From positions 55,009,554 through 55,073,553 of the forward strand of contig OX485803.1 of the NCBI GenBank assembly GCA_950295325.1: DNA of 64,000 nucleotides. The letters run 5' to 3'. The number at the start of each line of letters is the position of its first letter. Position 1 is the first letter of the stretch. Below are positions 22,742-35,424 of the stretch, one piece after another. The position numbers and the translations under genes were made by a program. The DNA is from Polytrichum commune (lineage: Eukaryota > Streptophyta > Polytrichopsida > Polytrichales > Polytrichaceae). Below the pieces are notes generated by a model. The model saw only the letters and a program-made list of their open reading frames with translations. It was not told where the DNA came from and did not search any database.

Positions 22742-23814
22742 TTTGTCCCAAGAGTTTCAATCCCATTCCAACGAGCTTGGAATTTTAATACCACCCTTGA
22801 TGTGAAGAGCATTTGAGTCGACTATCACCAACATTTGTTAACATCACCCACTTTGTTGTAGGAGCCAACTCCATTATGAAAGGGCAGGAAGATCCCTTTG
22901 TTCCAACATAGAATGTTGAGAAGATCCAATAGTCTCAAAGTTGAAGTTTGCAAGTTGGGGCAGCCAGGAAAAAGCCTTTAATTTGGGTAACTTTTGATGA
23001 CAAAGGATGGGTGTGAACCCATGATAAATACACGCACACATGTATAAAATTCAAATCAATACATGTGAGGATTTGAATATTCAAATTTAAAGTTCATATG
23101 CCTCCTAGACGTCGTCAGAGTTCATTGGCTAGATGATGGATGATGTCTCTCACTTTGAACTTGAATGCCATCTTTGGAACATGTTTGCTTTGAGTTGTTG
23201 CTCAAATTGCCAAAGATAGTTGATACTCTTAATGAGCAATGTCTGAAGCTCGTATTGAAAATCTGCCTCCTCACTCAAATCTTAGTGACCTTCTATGAGG
23301 ATCAAATTCACTTTGGAGCATTATTCTCCTTGAAATGAAAACGAAATCCAGCAGGACTTGCACCTACCTATTCTTGAAATATACAGCAAACATCTCACCA
23401 AGTGGAAGGCTTGTATGGTGATGTGAGATGGTGATCTAGAATACTCTCCTGACAAGAGATCACCCAGAGCAGTAAAGGGTTAATGAAAGTAGAGGAATAT
23501 ATAGTCACACACACACTAATTTGGTAGAGGTGAATACGTGATGCTATTGAATGAGCACGATTTAGGTCTAAAGCACCTGAAAATTTATAAATATTTTGCT
23601 CAAACCAGGCCCACCAAGAGCAACATACAATGAGCAGCCTTATACGTAATAAGCAAGACAAATTTTAGTCAACACAAGCAGGCCGGGGCTTTTTAAAAGC
23701 TTGCTTGTCACCCACAAAAGTTTGCATGGTTCTTTCAACGGTCTTCCTTCTTTTGTTGGTACATGAATTATACTCGACCTCAGTTCACACACATACGTTT
23801 GTTCTTCCAACACA

Positions 23815-23855
23815 CTAATTGATTATCCCAATTAGTGTGTGTGGTACTAATTTCC
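23815..23855. repeat. Inverted repeat around CACACTAATTG
   Basis: CACACTAATTG, a short spacer and CAATTAGTGTG form an imperfect palindrome. The right half plus spacer recurs inverted at about 32805-32830 (CACACTAATTGGGATAATCAAT), so it belongs to a dispersed family. Confidence 0.5.
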
Positions 23856-24059
23856 GGAACACGTACTATTTGTCAAGTCTCAACATTAGTGAGGGCTGAA
23901 ATTTTTCAATGAGCAATATTAAGTTCATGATTACGTGCTATTTATCATACATTTCAAGAAAGTTAATGCATGCTTTAAGGTATTTGTAGAGTGATAAAAA
24001 AATTCTATGTAAACACATGCTTGTCAACATAGCATAATTTAGTTCTATGGTTGAGGTTC

Positions 24060-24250
24060 GTTCCTATATTTAACACACAACAAGGCCTCCATCATCTTAT
24101 CCTTATGGGAAGAAAATTAGACAATAAGAAGAAATTGATGTTGATATGAATAGTATGAATATTGTGAATAGTGTTGGTACTTTCAGTGTATAGTGTTGCT
24201 ATGAATAATATTTTAGTGAAAAATGCTAGGATGAACAATCTTCGGGAGGT
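24060..24250 (+). repeat. Dispersed repeat family C, copy 1
   Basis: This stretch aligns with 45165-45375: GGCCTCCA(T/C)..ATCTTA, ATGGGAAGAAA.TTAGA, AATAAGAAGAAATTGATGTTG, GAATAGTGTTG and GGATGAACAATC. Both copies have short AT-rich direct repeats of the type 'ATGAATA(G/A)T'. The origin is unknown. Confidence 0.6.
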
Positions 24251-26219
24251 CGCTTCCTCTTAGAATAAGTAAACACGTGAAATAACATATTTTATTTATA
24301 TGGAGGACTTTTTTATCTACTAGAATGGATTATGATGCATGTTAATTTTCAAAATGAAGGTAATTTGTTGTGATTATTGGCACCCTATGGGTAATTGTAA
24401 ATTATTGAACAATCGATTTAATGATACCCTGTATTACTTGCAAGTTTAAAAAAAATCCCCAATTCCCCAAGGTCCTTAAAGTGCATGTTTAATTATGTCT
24501 CGCAAGAAACACATGTACAAAACAAGACAAATAAGCAATCTCTACAATTCACGGTTTATGGTTTGAAATCAAAGTCAAGCCCGGTGCAGAGTAACATAAT
24601 AATAACGATGAATTGCATGCACAAACATCGTTACTATTAAAACAAAACGAGACAAGAATAGAAAAATTATTTTCATTAACACAAATTAGGAGGTTTCAAA
24701 ATATTGGCATAGTTCGAGACCCTTGCAAGTACATGCACATAAGATGTTTCAAGCATAAACTCTAACAATCGACTTCCAAGATACAAAAACACAACAAGAA
24801 AATAACTCTCTTGATTCTAAACCTTGTACATGCCCACTTTACGAATGAGCATCTTCAAAGCACATACTAGGTGAAATTTCTTTGCAACAATGGCATGATT
24901 GATTCTACAAGGAGGGAGTGCACACAACTCTACATTCTAGACAAGAACTTTGAAGATGTGTTTTGGAGCTCACGCTGTGCAAGGTGAGAGAAAATATACA
25001 AACATTGAGTAAGGACTTAAAAGATGTTAAAGTAACTACTATAGCAACAACAAATTACATCAACAAATCAACAAATCAAATCCACGCACATTTGTAAACC
25101 CATTGGCAATGATGATCTCATAGTAATCCCCAAAGATTGCTAATTGATCAATCTACCTTCAAGCCAAGCTCCAATGTCTTCCCTCGCTCCCAAGCTTACT
25201 CCCAAATCTCTGCACATGAAGCAATTAAGGTACCTCAAATGAGCCTAACTTGAGTCCTTTCATACATACACACCAAAATCCAAACATCTTGATTTCAATT
25301 CACAATAGAAGAAAACTAATGCAGTGACAATGGCTAAGTGATCAATCTACATTCAAACCACGCTTAAAAATCTCTTGCTCGCTCGCTCCCAAGGTTACTC
25401 CCAGCCTTTTGCAGATGGAGAAATTAGGGTTCCTCAAATGAGCCTAACTCAAATCCCTCCCCACACACACCAAAATCCAAAAACCTCAATCCACACCAAA
25501 AGAAAAACTAATGTGACAGAGAGGACAGTAGGTTTTGGAACCGAAGATCAAGAGAGTAGGGCAACAAGGGCCCAACCCCCTTGAAACCCTAGTAGACATC
25601 TTAAAAGTGATTCCATCCATTCTCAATTCTTCACAAAATAAATTATGCAATTATTCATCCATTCTCCATAATTTTGAAGTGCAAGGTGTATGATTTTTCA
25701 TATGTAGGCTTTTATGTCCATGAACATTTTATATGTACCACTTACGTAATTTTGTGATGTCATGTCAAATGCTATATTACATATCATCATGTTTCACACA
25801 CCTAGAGCACCCTATATTACATGTAATTTATTTGTAGAAAATTAACTCACAATTAATATATGAGACCCTATACTTTATTGCACGTAATTCCTACATTTTT
25901 TGCTAGTGCCCTCCCTAAGTGAACAATGCTTCCTAGATCTTTTGGTGACACTGATTTCATAGCATAAAGAATTTGAGTATCACCTTCACTAATTTCCCAA
26001 GCACACTATTAGCCCTCCCTTGCTAATCAGGGTAATCAATGTAATTTAACTGCTAAGGCGTGTGACCCTCTAGTAACTAATCATATAAATTGTAGCACAA
26101 CACGAGGGCATCTACGTTATAGGAATCCTTGTGACTTGCTTCTTGCTTTGGGTGTAAAATTAAAAAAATTAAAAAAAAACTTCAATGACTTGTGATGCAT
26201 GCAGGCTATGTATCCAGGG

Positions 26220-26600
26220 CTCGAGGAGAACCGGCGGTTAGTTACAGATGAACCGGTTGAGTCTGAGGGGCTGATCACACCGACCGCTTCTAGTACCATC
26301 CGTTGGCATTTCCGGCTGTAATAGTGTGAAAAGTGGTGGACCAACATCTATTTCTCATCACAATCCCTAGCAATTTCACGGCTAGAACCAGACGGAAAGT
26401 TTGGTGTGATCGGGGCCCGAGAAATAACTGGTTGAAGTTTGAGACTTTAGGAGAATCATCCATCATTTACAAGGAATTTGTGGAATATACCTCAAATGAA
26501 TGAAAGCAAAACCGGAAGATGTCAACATGTAACCGGTTGGATTTAGAATCACTAGGACCTTGACCGACTACTATGCCCAAAAACTTCGCGGGCACTGATT
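26220..26600 (+). repeat. Dispersed repeat family E, copy 1 (interrupted)
   Basis: This stretch is homologous to the reverse complement of 56110-56345: GAACCGGC(G/A)GTTAGTTACAGAT, TGAAGTT(T/C)GAGACTT(T/C)AGGAGAAT, ATACCTCAAATGAATGAAAGC and AACCGGAAGATGTCAACATG. The present copy is split by a 151-bp element (26268-26418) that the other copy lacks. Confidence 0.8.
26268..26418. mobile_element. 151-bp MITE nested in family E, PIF/Harbinger-like
   Basis: Terminal inverted repeats read GGGCTGATCACACC on the left and GGGCCCCGATCACACC on the right (reverse complement). A 3-bp direct repeat GAG flanks it (26265-26267 and 26419-26421). The homologous copy at 56110-56345 is uninterrupted here, which supports insertion. 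A 3-bp target duplication and GGGC ends fit PIF/Harbinger MITEs, though the typical target is TWA. Confidence 0.7.
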
Positions 26601-27653
26601 CAGAACATTCCCCACAACTCCAAGGCTTTTGTATATGATAATTGAAACACCCAAATTCTTGCAAAGTCTCAAAATGTGATGACTCAAAAGGTAGCACACA
26701 TTCCTTTGTATACTTCTGTCCCCAACGAACTACGGTTTTGGTTTTGTAAATATATGTAATATGACAGCCAACAAGAGGCATAAAACCTCATGCTGCATCA
26801 TAACCAGTGATCAACATTAGGCTAACGGGCTCACATTCATGCCGGTACCTAGATACATGCGTTATTTTTATTTTGTAATAACACCCATTCATTTCTCCGT
26901 CACAGATCACTCGTCAATGGAATCGTTCACCCACTTTGTACAGTATTTGCTACAAAGAACCTGCTCTGGAGCGTTATGATATAATATTGTGGCATTTTTA
27001 TACAACAGCTTCGTGCGGAATGCACCTTCTCATTTCATTGGAAGTAAACAGTTGCAACTATCATAGAATAGTTTTCTTCATGGTGGGCAGCTCGTGACAC
27101 GTGTCATTCTCACACTCGTGGGGACCTGCACATTCACATGTGGAATGTGGAGCCACCTTTGTGTCGGAAGTCCCAGAAAGTCCATAAAAGCACAAATGGT
27201 CTGGGTCAACGATGCATATGAGGCGGGCGGCTACCTCCTCATAAGCATCACATGAGGTCAAACATGTCATTCCTCATCTCCAAAAGTAGTTCAAAGCCTC
27301 TCTTGCACTTTGTGAAGTGAAGAAACTCATGAAAGTACCACACTAGGGTTCCTACTATGAATTGCAAAAAACACAACACACACACATTTGAGTGGTTATA
27401 TTATGGCAAGGCTTTTTAGTCAAGAGCATACATCAAGAAGACAATCGTTGTGATGAAATTGGACTACTTGTTTAACCATTCTAGTGCAACATAAATTGTG
27501 TACTTTTTATTTCATCTTTATTAGTGTTGGAATGGAGTTTCCACGTAGGATTAAAGTGGGTCTCGACCAATATAAGAATCACAAAGGTTTTTTGTTTGTT
27601 TTTGTACATTTTTTTGGGGAGGGGGAGAAGTTGTTTTAAGTTGTAAGAGACGC

Positions 27654-27987
27654 AGGGTGCGTTTACATTAGAGAGTTTGGGTCCAAGAAACTTGGAATCC
27701 AAAATAGTAGTATACCTTAATAATGGCCCTTACTTTTGGACGCAATATTGGATTGTAACTCGAAGATCGGTTTCTCAAATAGGATGGAATATTACATTGA
27801 GTTGGGACCAACGAGATTTGATAAGAAAGTGATGCTAGATTGATGCCACTTTTCATTATTTTTTTCCATACCTTAGACCCCCAACCTTAATGTAAACTTC
27901 TTGGGACCAAGATTTTGCTCTCGGCGAATCGGATCACTTGGGTTTTGGAGTTTCTTTGGTCTTGGACCCCAGTCTAAAACGCACCCT
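27654..27987. mobile_element. MITE family F, copy upstream of DHQ synthase
   Basis: The left end is AGGGTGCGTTTACATTAGAG, the right end (reverse complement) AGGGTGCGTTTTAGACTG, followed on both sides by GGGTCCAAGA. The interior shares CAACGAGATTTG, TGCCACTT and CCTTAATGTAAACTTCTTGGG with 52130-52534. The element ends 293 bp before the DHQ synthase start codon, so it lies in the proximal promoter or 5' UTR. No clear target duplication. Confidence 0.7.
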
Positions 27988-28280
27988 TGGGTCATGACTC
28001 CATTGAAGTCGGGACCGAGACTCGTTTTGGTCCATTCAGGGGTGCTTCAAACCTGGAGTTCAAAGTTGGTGTTGGACCGTAAATTAGTGCAAATGCTGCC
28101 TTGTTCAGTCAGCTAGAGGGTCAAAGACAGGGATTCAGCTGAGGAGGTGTACTGGATGATGTTCATGGTTGGAGACGTAACGAGTGGATGATTTCTGTCC
28201 ACATTGGCTCTCGGCTCTATTGCTACCTTCTTCTCGTGCTGCGGGTCTGCTCCCACTCAATTTGCAGAATTTCTCTGGCT

Positions 28281-31200
28281 ATGGTGGCTATGGCGGCAAT
28301 GGCTGCACGCTGCGCTCCAACCGGACTCTTCTCCGTCATCGAAGCGCCATCTTCGGCTACCGCGCCCGCTTCAAGCTCCAAGTCCGCTTGCACAGCTTTT
28401 TTCCCGACCAACATCGGTTCAGAATTCATCGTCTCCAAGTCGCCTCACGGCGGGCGGAAGCTCGCCTTGAATGTGGATAAGAGCAAGCAGGGGAGGAGGT
28501 CGTGCGCTGTTGCTGCCAGGGCGAGCGGGGCGGGTCTGATGGAAGGCGCCGCACCTCCTGCCACGCGCGAGGAGCCTGTCGTTGTGAATGTGGACCTTGG
28601 TGATCGGAGCTACCCTATCTACATCGGTGCAGGCTTGCTGAACCAGCCTGAGCTCCTCCAGAATCACGTCACAGGGAAAAAGGTGCAGTTCACGTTCCCT
28701 GTTCCATGCAATCCCCTTTTTGTCTCTCTCTCTCGATGTATGTCAAAAAGGTGGGAATCAATATGGTGCTCCACAAATTGTTGTCGCGAAGGTCATCTGT
28801 TACGACTCTGTGAGAAAGCTAAGGTAAAGAGCTACTTTCTGAAGACACAGGTGCAATTGACGCAAATTCTGATACCATCCGAACATGAGCCTGCCCATCT
28901 GCATACTGATATAATGCTAGAGCAGTGCATCAAGCATTTGAGTTGCACACTTCCGGAATTTCCTGCATTTCGAGGGACTCATTTGGCCCGTAGGTCATCT
29001 GTTACGATCCTGTGAGGAAGATAAGCTGAAAAGCTACTCTCTGAAGAAGCAGAGGTGCACTTTGGCGCAAATTCTGATACCGTCCGAACATGAGCTTGTC
29101 TATCTGCACACTGGATTAACGCTAGAGCAGTGCATTATGCGAATCGAGCATTTGACTTGCACATTTTAGCGAATTAGCTGCATTTCGAGTGGCTCTTCTG
29201 AACTGCATATCTGTGTGCAGCTCATGTTCCTTATTCCATGTAATCCGCCTTTCACTTTCTGTCCCTTTTGAATTATATGGAAAAGAAGGTAGGAATCAAT
29301 CGGCGCCCTGGAAATTGTTGTCCCGTAGGTCATCTGTCACGACCCTGTGAGGAAGCTAAGCCAAAGGGCTACTTTCTGAAGACTCACAGGTGGTTTTTGA
29401 TGCAAATTCTGACACCGTCCGAACATGAGCTGGTCTATCTGCAAACTGAATTAATGCTAGGGCAGTGCATCATGTGCATCAAGCATTTGACTTGCATGTG
29501 AATCCCATGCAATCTGCCTCTGTCTCCCTCACTCAGTATGTGGCAAAGCAGCTGAAAATTAAGATGATGCTCTGGAAATTATTGTGCCATGGGTCATCTT
29601 TTATGGTCCTGTGAGGAAACTATGCTAGAAGGCTACTTCTCAAGACCCACGGGTGCAATTTGACACAAACTTTGATATTGTCCGAACATGAGCCTGTTTA
29701 TCTGCACACTGCATTTAATGGTAAAGCAGTGCATCACGTGATTCATACATTTGACTTGCATGTGTAATTGATCCAATCCGCCTCTGTCCCTCTCTCGAAG
29801 TATGTGGAAAATAAGCTAGGAATCAATATGGTGCTCTGGAAAAATTGTCGTCTGGTAGGTCGTCTCTTACGACCCTATGAGGAAGCTAAGCTACAGGGCT
29901 ACTTTCTGAAGACTCACAGGTGGAATTTGGCGCAAATTCTGATACCGTCCGAACATGAGCCTGTCTATCTGCACACTGCAACAATGCCAGAGCAGTGCAC
30001 CTGTGCACCAAGCATTTGACTTGCATGTTTGGCGAATTATTTGCATTTTGAAAGCCTCGTTTGGGCCTGGAGGACTCTTCTGATGTGTGTGCTAATGGGG
30101 TTGAGGATGTCCGAGGTTAGTAAGTTAATCGTCTCTGCGGACAGCCTCATACAGCTGCTCTGAGAAGGCCACCTTATCGTTGGTAGCCTTATCGGTTGTT
30201 TGGACAAAGTTATAGCTGTGAACAACGAGCTTAGCACGTTTTGTTGGTAGATTAAGACTTGTCCAGAAGGGTTGTCTATTATTGTGCAATGTTTGTTGGT
30301 GATTAGAGAGAGTCTCTGGGATTTGACTAATTCCACTGAGCATGTTTCAGGTTTTGATTGTTACAAATGAAACGGTGGCCCCTATATATCTAGACAGAGT
30401 GACAACAGCCTTGAAACATGGAGGCTTCAATGTCGAGGTGGAAAGTGTAATTCTTCCGGATGGAGAGAAATACAAAGACCTTCAAACCTTGATGATGGTC
30501 TATGACAAGGCGATCAGTACGAGAATGGATCGTCGATGCACATTTATTGCATTAGGTGGTGGGGTTATTGGTGATATGTGCGGTTATGCAGCTGCATCTT
30601 ACTTACGTGGAGTCAACTTTATTCAGATTCCTACGACTCTCATGGCTCAGGTACAGACTCCTTCTCTACACTTCTGGAATGTCCTGGGTTGATATAGCAA
30701 GTCATTCACTTATCTTCTGGAAAGTTGTATTTTGTTTGGGGAAAACGTCAATTTAGGCCCCCTTTACAGTAGAGAGGTTGAGAGCTCGAAGGAAGGATCC
30801 CCTCCTCATGGGCGGGGGAACCTCTTACGCATGCTTGTTCACTCAAATCCTCTTTACACTTGAGCTTTCAACTTTGAGATCTTGAACTTTTCACTGGGGT
30901 TGCAACACTTAGATGGTGCCTTGATGCATCCCATGTAGAATGACTATGACAAGCTCTTGGTCAAATCCTAAGCTACTAACTTAGGAATGTCAAGAGTTCA
31001 AGCTCTCATTTTGTGGGCTTGGCCAATAGGTTATCACTCCCCCCTTGGTATCTCACGTGTTTGAGCATGACCACTTTACACATGCTCAAACTATTGAGAG
31101 CTCTGAAGATTGGTAAAGCTCTCAGTAGTTTGAGCTTGGATGAATGCTTTTCAGCTCCAAAGTATCAACCTCCCGAAAACTGCAAGTTCGAGTTCTCAAC

Positions 31201-31999
31201 TCGAGCTCTTGTGTAAAGGGTCCCATAGCAGGTTGTTAGAGAGGGTTCAAAGCAGTGGCCACCCATGTTTCTGAATGGATCCTCATGCTTGTGTCAAACA
31301 ATGCAGGTCGACTCATCAGTAGGTGGCAAGACTGGTGTTAACCATCCCCTCGGCAAGAACATGATTGGTGCATTCTACCAACCCCAATGTGTGCTTGTGG
31401 ACACTGACACCCTCAACACACTTCCAGATAAGGAGCTGGCATCTGGGGCAGCTGAAGTGATTAAGTATGGACTTATCCGCGATGCCAAGTTCTTCGAATG
31501 GCAAGAAGAGAATATGGCAGCCGTGCTGCGAAGGGAGCCAAAGGCACTAGCTTATGCAGTGAAGAGGTCTTGTGAGAACAAGGCAGAAGTGGTAGCCCTC
31601 GATGAGAGAGAAGGTGGAGTACGAGCAACCCTGAACTTGGGGCACACTTTTGGACACGCGATTGAGGCAGGTATTGGATATGGTGAATGGTTGCATGGCG
31701 AGGCTGTGGCAGCAGGAACAATCATGGCTGCAGATATGTCTTTGCGGTTGGGATGGATCGATCAAGCACTTTATGATCGAATTTATAATCTGACAAAAGC
31801 GTCCAACTTACCATTAAAACCTCCAACGAATCTCATGGATGTTCAAACATTCAAGAACCTTATGGCTGTGGATAAGAAGGTTGCTGATGGCCTGCTTAGG
31901 CTCATCCTCCTGAAGGGTCCTCTTGGCAACTGCGTCTTTACTGGAGAGTACGACCGCAAAGCTTTGGAGGAGACTTTGTCAGCATTCTGTGAATCATAG
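28281..31999 (+). CDS. DHQS: 3-dehydroquinate synthase, plastid (3 exons)
   Basis: Exons: 28281-28682, 30351-30650 and 31307-31999, all phase 0, together 464 residues (plant DHQS about 440). It catalyses the second shikimate-pathway step, DAHP to 3-dehydroquinate, using NAD+ and a divalent metal. Visible landmarks: VLPDGEK-like [14 protein letters not shown]-binding ALGGGVIGD (~202-210), [20 protein letters not shown] across the exon 2/3 junction, and metal ligands Glu284 ([10 protein letters not shown]), His347 ([10 protein letters not shown]) and His364 (LHGEAVAAG). The first ~85 residues are Ala/Ser-rich and basic, a plastid transit peptide. I chose the ATG at 28281 ([11 protein letters not shown]); an upstream in-frame ATG at 28188 would add 31 residues that do not look like a transit peptide start. 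Intron 1 (1,668 bp) carries a tandem array and intron 2 (656 bp) a MITE. Confidence 0.95.
28690..30035. repeat. Five-copy degenerate tandem array in DHQS intron 1
   Basis: Copies are anchored by GGTCATCTGTTACGA(C/T)CCTGTGAG at about 28791, 28993, 29328, 29592 and 29858, so spacing is 200-335 bp. Shared blocks: GGGCTACTTTCTGAAGAC, GCAAATTCTGATACCGTCC, GAACATGAGCCTGTCTATCT, GCAGTGCATCA and AAGCATTTGACTTGCA. The unit start (GTGCAGTTCACGTTCC in copy 1, GTGTGCAGCTCATGTTCC before copy 3) coincides with the exon 1 splice donor. Copies 2 and 4 are the most diverged. No known gene product is recognisable, although parts stay open for 60-90 codons. Confidence 0.85.
30756..31224. mobile_element. MITE in DHQS intron 2
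   Basis: The left end reads GGCCCCCTTTACAGTAGAG and GAGAGCTCGAA; the reverse complement of the right end reads GGGACCCTTTACACAAGAGCTCGA. Inside, TGAGCATG...CATGCTCAAACTA and GAGAGCTC...GAGCTC pairs form further inverted repeats. About 470 bp. The flanks (TTA, ATA) do not give a clean target duplication. Confidence 0.6.
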
Positions 32000-34193
32000 G
32001 CCTTGCTCTTCTTAGTTGCTTTATCAGTTTTGTAAGTTGTTTTGAGGTTCGAATAATATTAGGTTAATTGTTCTTGACAAACGTTCAGGTCGTGGAGCCA
32101 CTGAGATATGTGGTGGAATTTACAGCAAGCTAGAAAGGAGAGCAGATTATGCTGTAGGAAATGAAATCAGCTGTTTGTAAAATTCTTTACTCTGGTCTGA
32201 CAAGGCTAGAGAACTGCTAAGCAGTCAAAACTTGAAAACTGTCATCGGACTTCTTGTGAAGGTCCTCCTTTGAATTGTGTCTTTAACCCTAACTGGGATC
32301 CGAAAATCTATGGTCTGAGTATTTGATTTCTGAGGCAATGCATGTGTAAAACGCACATCCTCTGCAGGCTTATCTTGAATGGATGATCGAAGTGCAATTA
32401 AATGTAGCTCCTTCTGCTCTTACAAGTGTTGAAGCAAACTGAAGGTAGAACTTCAACACCTATGCAACAGACCTCGTGTGTACGGGTTTAGAATCTTGAC
32501 TGCATTGTGCCTGCAGCAGATTTGAGGAGTCAATGCTGGTAGCAGAATGTTGAGACATTTAAATTACAAACTGTTGCTCCTCTTCATGTAATAACATATC
32601 ATTGGGTTATTAAAAGCATTAGATGTGACCTAGAGTTGTCAGCTGTTCTAAAAGGGAGTGCTGCCACCGCTTCGGTGCCAAAGATGCATGTTGCACCAAG
32701 CAAAGTCATTTATGTGCTATAATGTCCAAACAACCTATTTAACTTTTGTTAGTAAAATCGAATTCCTGAGCAACATGTTGTTGCAGTGTATAACTATGAA
32801 TAGTAACACACACTAATTGGGATAATCAATGTACATTGTTTTATCTAATTAATGTGGGCCACATTAATTCCCAATTACTCACATTTATTTTAATATAATT
32901 TGAAGTGGCCAACTGTAATTTCCAAAGTGAAATATCAGTGCGGGTTTTTTCATTTGCATATTTAGATGAAACTCCAAGGCAACCAAGCACTATACAAATA
33001 TTATTGTTAACCAAGGCAAGTACTATAAAATTAATGTGGGCCACACTAAATTCCAACCCATTTAGTTTCCACCCACACTAATTAGTCAAAATAATGTAGT
33101 TTCTCAGAGAGTTCAGTAAGTGAATGATTTTTGAGTTACACCCTTGTCACACATTAAGAACACTAAAGTTCTACAAATTACACTTCTCTACAAAACTACG
33201 GTTGTCCATATCCTATTGCTCTTCATCATTGCACTTGTGAACCACCTTTCAACATTCATAAACCCATCAATAGAGTAAGAAGGCCTAATTCAACTACTTA
33301 TTGTAATCAAACACCTATATTTGAGTTATATATGGTCAAGTGTGGATATGAAAACAAACACTAAAAAAATGCGTGTTCATTATTTCATGTTCGATAGTCA
33401 ACATAATTGAAGGGATCTATACGATCTTTTAAGAAGAAAGAAATCTCCAATTTGATAATGATTCAAATGTATCTTCAATTTTGAGGTTGTTGATCATTTG
33501 GTACCCATCAACTAATGTGTAAAGAAAAGCATGGCTTGGTCTCTTTGTTTGCTTCCCTCCAACACCCGGGCCTTCTAAGGTATGCATGCCTTAATTGAAC
33601 TACATTGGTTGCCTTCTAAGGTTCACGCTTTACCTCTCCATTGGAAGGTATTGAAGTTCCACACCACATCTATCAAATGCCTCGTAATCTTCAATCAAAC
33701 CTCCCAAACTATCGTTTTTTTTTTTTTTTACCAAAAGCTTCTTTTTGAAGGAAAATAGCAGGTTTGTGGACTTGTCATTTTTCCATTCTCCACCACATGG
33801 TACAACTCATAGTTTCAACAAATAAAGTGATTTCTAGCACGCATGAATTTAACATTAAACATTAAAGGATCAATGCCCATAAGGTTTATTATGATAACAC
33901 ATCAAACATGATTCCAATCCTATGGATGTGATCTAAAAATTGCTCTTCGTAACTTCTTTTTGTATGTCCATTCACATTCATACTTCAAATCACACTTTCA
34001 TAGCACATCTTTGATAAGGAGAAAATCCCCATGGCTCCAGAGGCAAATATCCATAGATATGAATGACTATTGCACTTCATTTGTGTAAAGCCAAACCTTG
34101 CTAATGTGGTGTTTAAGTGTGACACACAAAGATGATGGGCACAAAAGAATGCAATTGGCCAAGGAGACGCCTCCACCTCACAATGGTTGTTAT

Positions 34194-34351
34194 GTTACCG
34201 TAGAGGACTCTCTATTTCACCTTTACAAGTGCCAAAATGTAGTTTCCACATGAAATTCAAGAGGGTCTCAACCAATGTAGGTTTGACATGTGGCTAATCT
34301 TGAGGGAATTTTTTTTCCTCTTCTTCAAAATAGAGAGCCCTCTACTGTAAA
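34194..34351. mobile_element. ~160-bp MITE
   Basis: The left end GTTACCGTAGAGGACTCTCTATTT matches the reverse complement of the right end, ATTTACAGTAGAGGGCTCTCTATTT, over about 24 bp with few mismatches. Target duplication is not clear. Confidence 0.6.
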
Positions 34352-35424
34352 TACGGCCAATATTTACATTTTGTTTCAGTACCACTTGATCTTATCACCA
34401 TAATCTCTCTTATCTTTCTTCAATACCTCTACTCCACACGTACTTGGTCTAAGTCCAATGCGAGCATTTTCGTTGTCATAGATTATCAAGTTGTTGGAAA
34501 GCCATATTCCTGTTTCAATATCATAATTTCCTTCTCAATTAATTTGGTACATTGTATGCCTTTTAAGAGGTACAATATTGAGTTGATGAACCCTTCAACC
34601 GTTGTTATTGTTTGGGATTGGAGTGTTTTATATTGCCATGTACAATATCAAAAAGCAACCCACTTTCACAACAAAAGTGGCCTTATGAATTAGGTAGCCT
34701 GTGAGGGCCAAAGGCCAAGGAGGTTTACTGGACATAACCAATTAGGAGCCATCTCTTCCAGGCCCTCCGAGCATGAAGATCTACAACTTAGATTGAGTGC
34801 AAGGGAGAACAACGGCTTTGAGGGTTATAGGGAAGTCATCATTTTTACTAGTTTGTATGTTCTACGCCCTCCCATTGAAATTGACTGTTGAACCTAGAAT
34901 AGTGTCTATACGTTTAAAACGTAATCCGACTTCATCATGACATTTTTTATGCTTGTTATTAACTACAAGCTATGTAATTTTTTTATATTTGACATGCAAA
35001 AACTTGCAGAATAACAAATACATGTCAATGGATACACATAATTTAGAATTTGGCATGTAGTCGGCATGTAGTGTGACTTATGACAAAAATAAATTACAAG
35101 TCAAATGACATGTTAGAAATTGAAATGACACGTACTACTAGGCAACTTAAAATTGAGGCAACATTTTAGAATGAAATGTGGATGTCAATTGACATTCAAT
35201 TTAGTTTTTGAGAACGTTATGTGACACTTTGGATTTGAAGTTGAATGTCAAATGAAATTTGTCAAACATATATGCGCCACAAGCCTTGCCATATACCACT
35301 TCCAAATATAGATAGGCAGGTTAAAAAGAAGTGACCACATAAAGATCACAAACCTTATATTACGAGTAGCTCATTTTTATTCAAATTATCATGGATCTTA
35401 TTCTTGACAAGTTTAGTACTTGTA

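Larger units (their letters stand above)
19670..28280. other. 8.6-kb intergenic region, no gene seen
   Basis: Open frames are short, mostly start with non-ATG codons, and show no domain. The stretch holds family A (19935-20470), a tandem array (20590-20820), a foldback (22680-22741), family C (24060-24250), family E with a nested MITE (26220-26600) and MITE family F (27654-27987). The region next to 19670 must hold the ISE2 promoter; I see no clear TATA box. The region next to 28280 holds the DHQ synthase promoter and 5' UTR. Confidence 0.6.

Noticed and set aside
28188-28280. Upstream in-frame ATG for DHQ synthase
   Set aside because: The added 31 residues (Cys/Leu-rich) do not resemble a plastid transit peptide start, whereas [11 protein letters not shown] does; kept as 5' UTR but not excluded.
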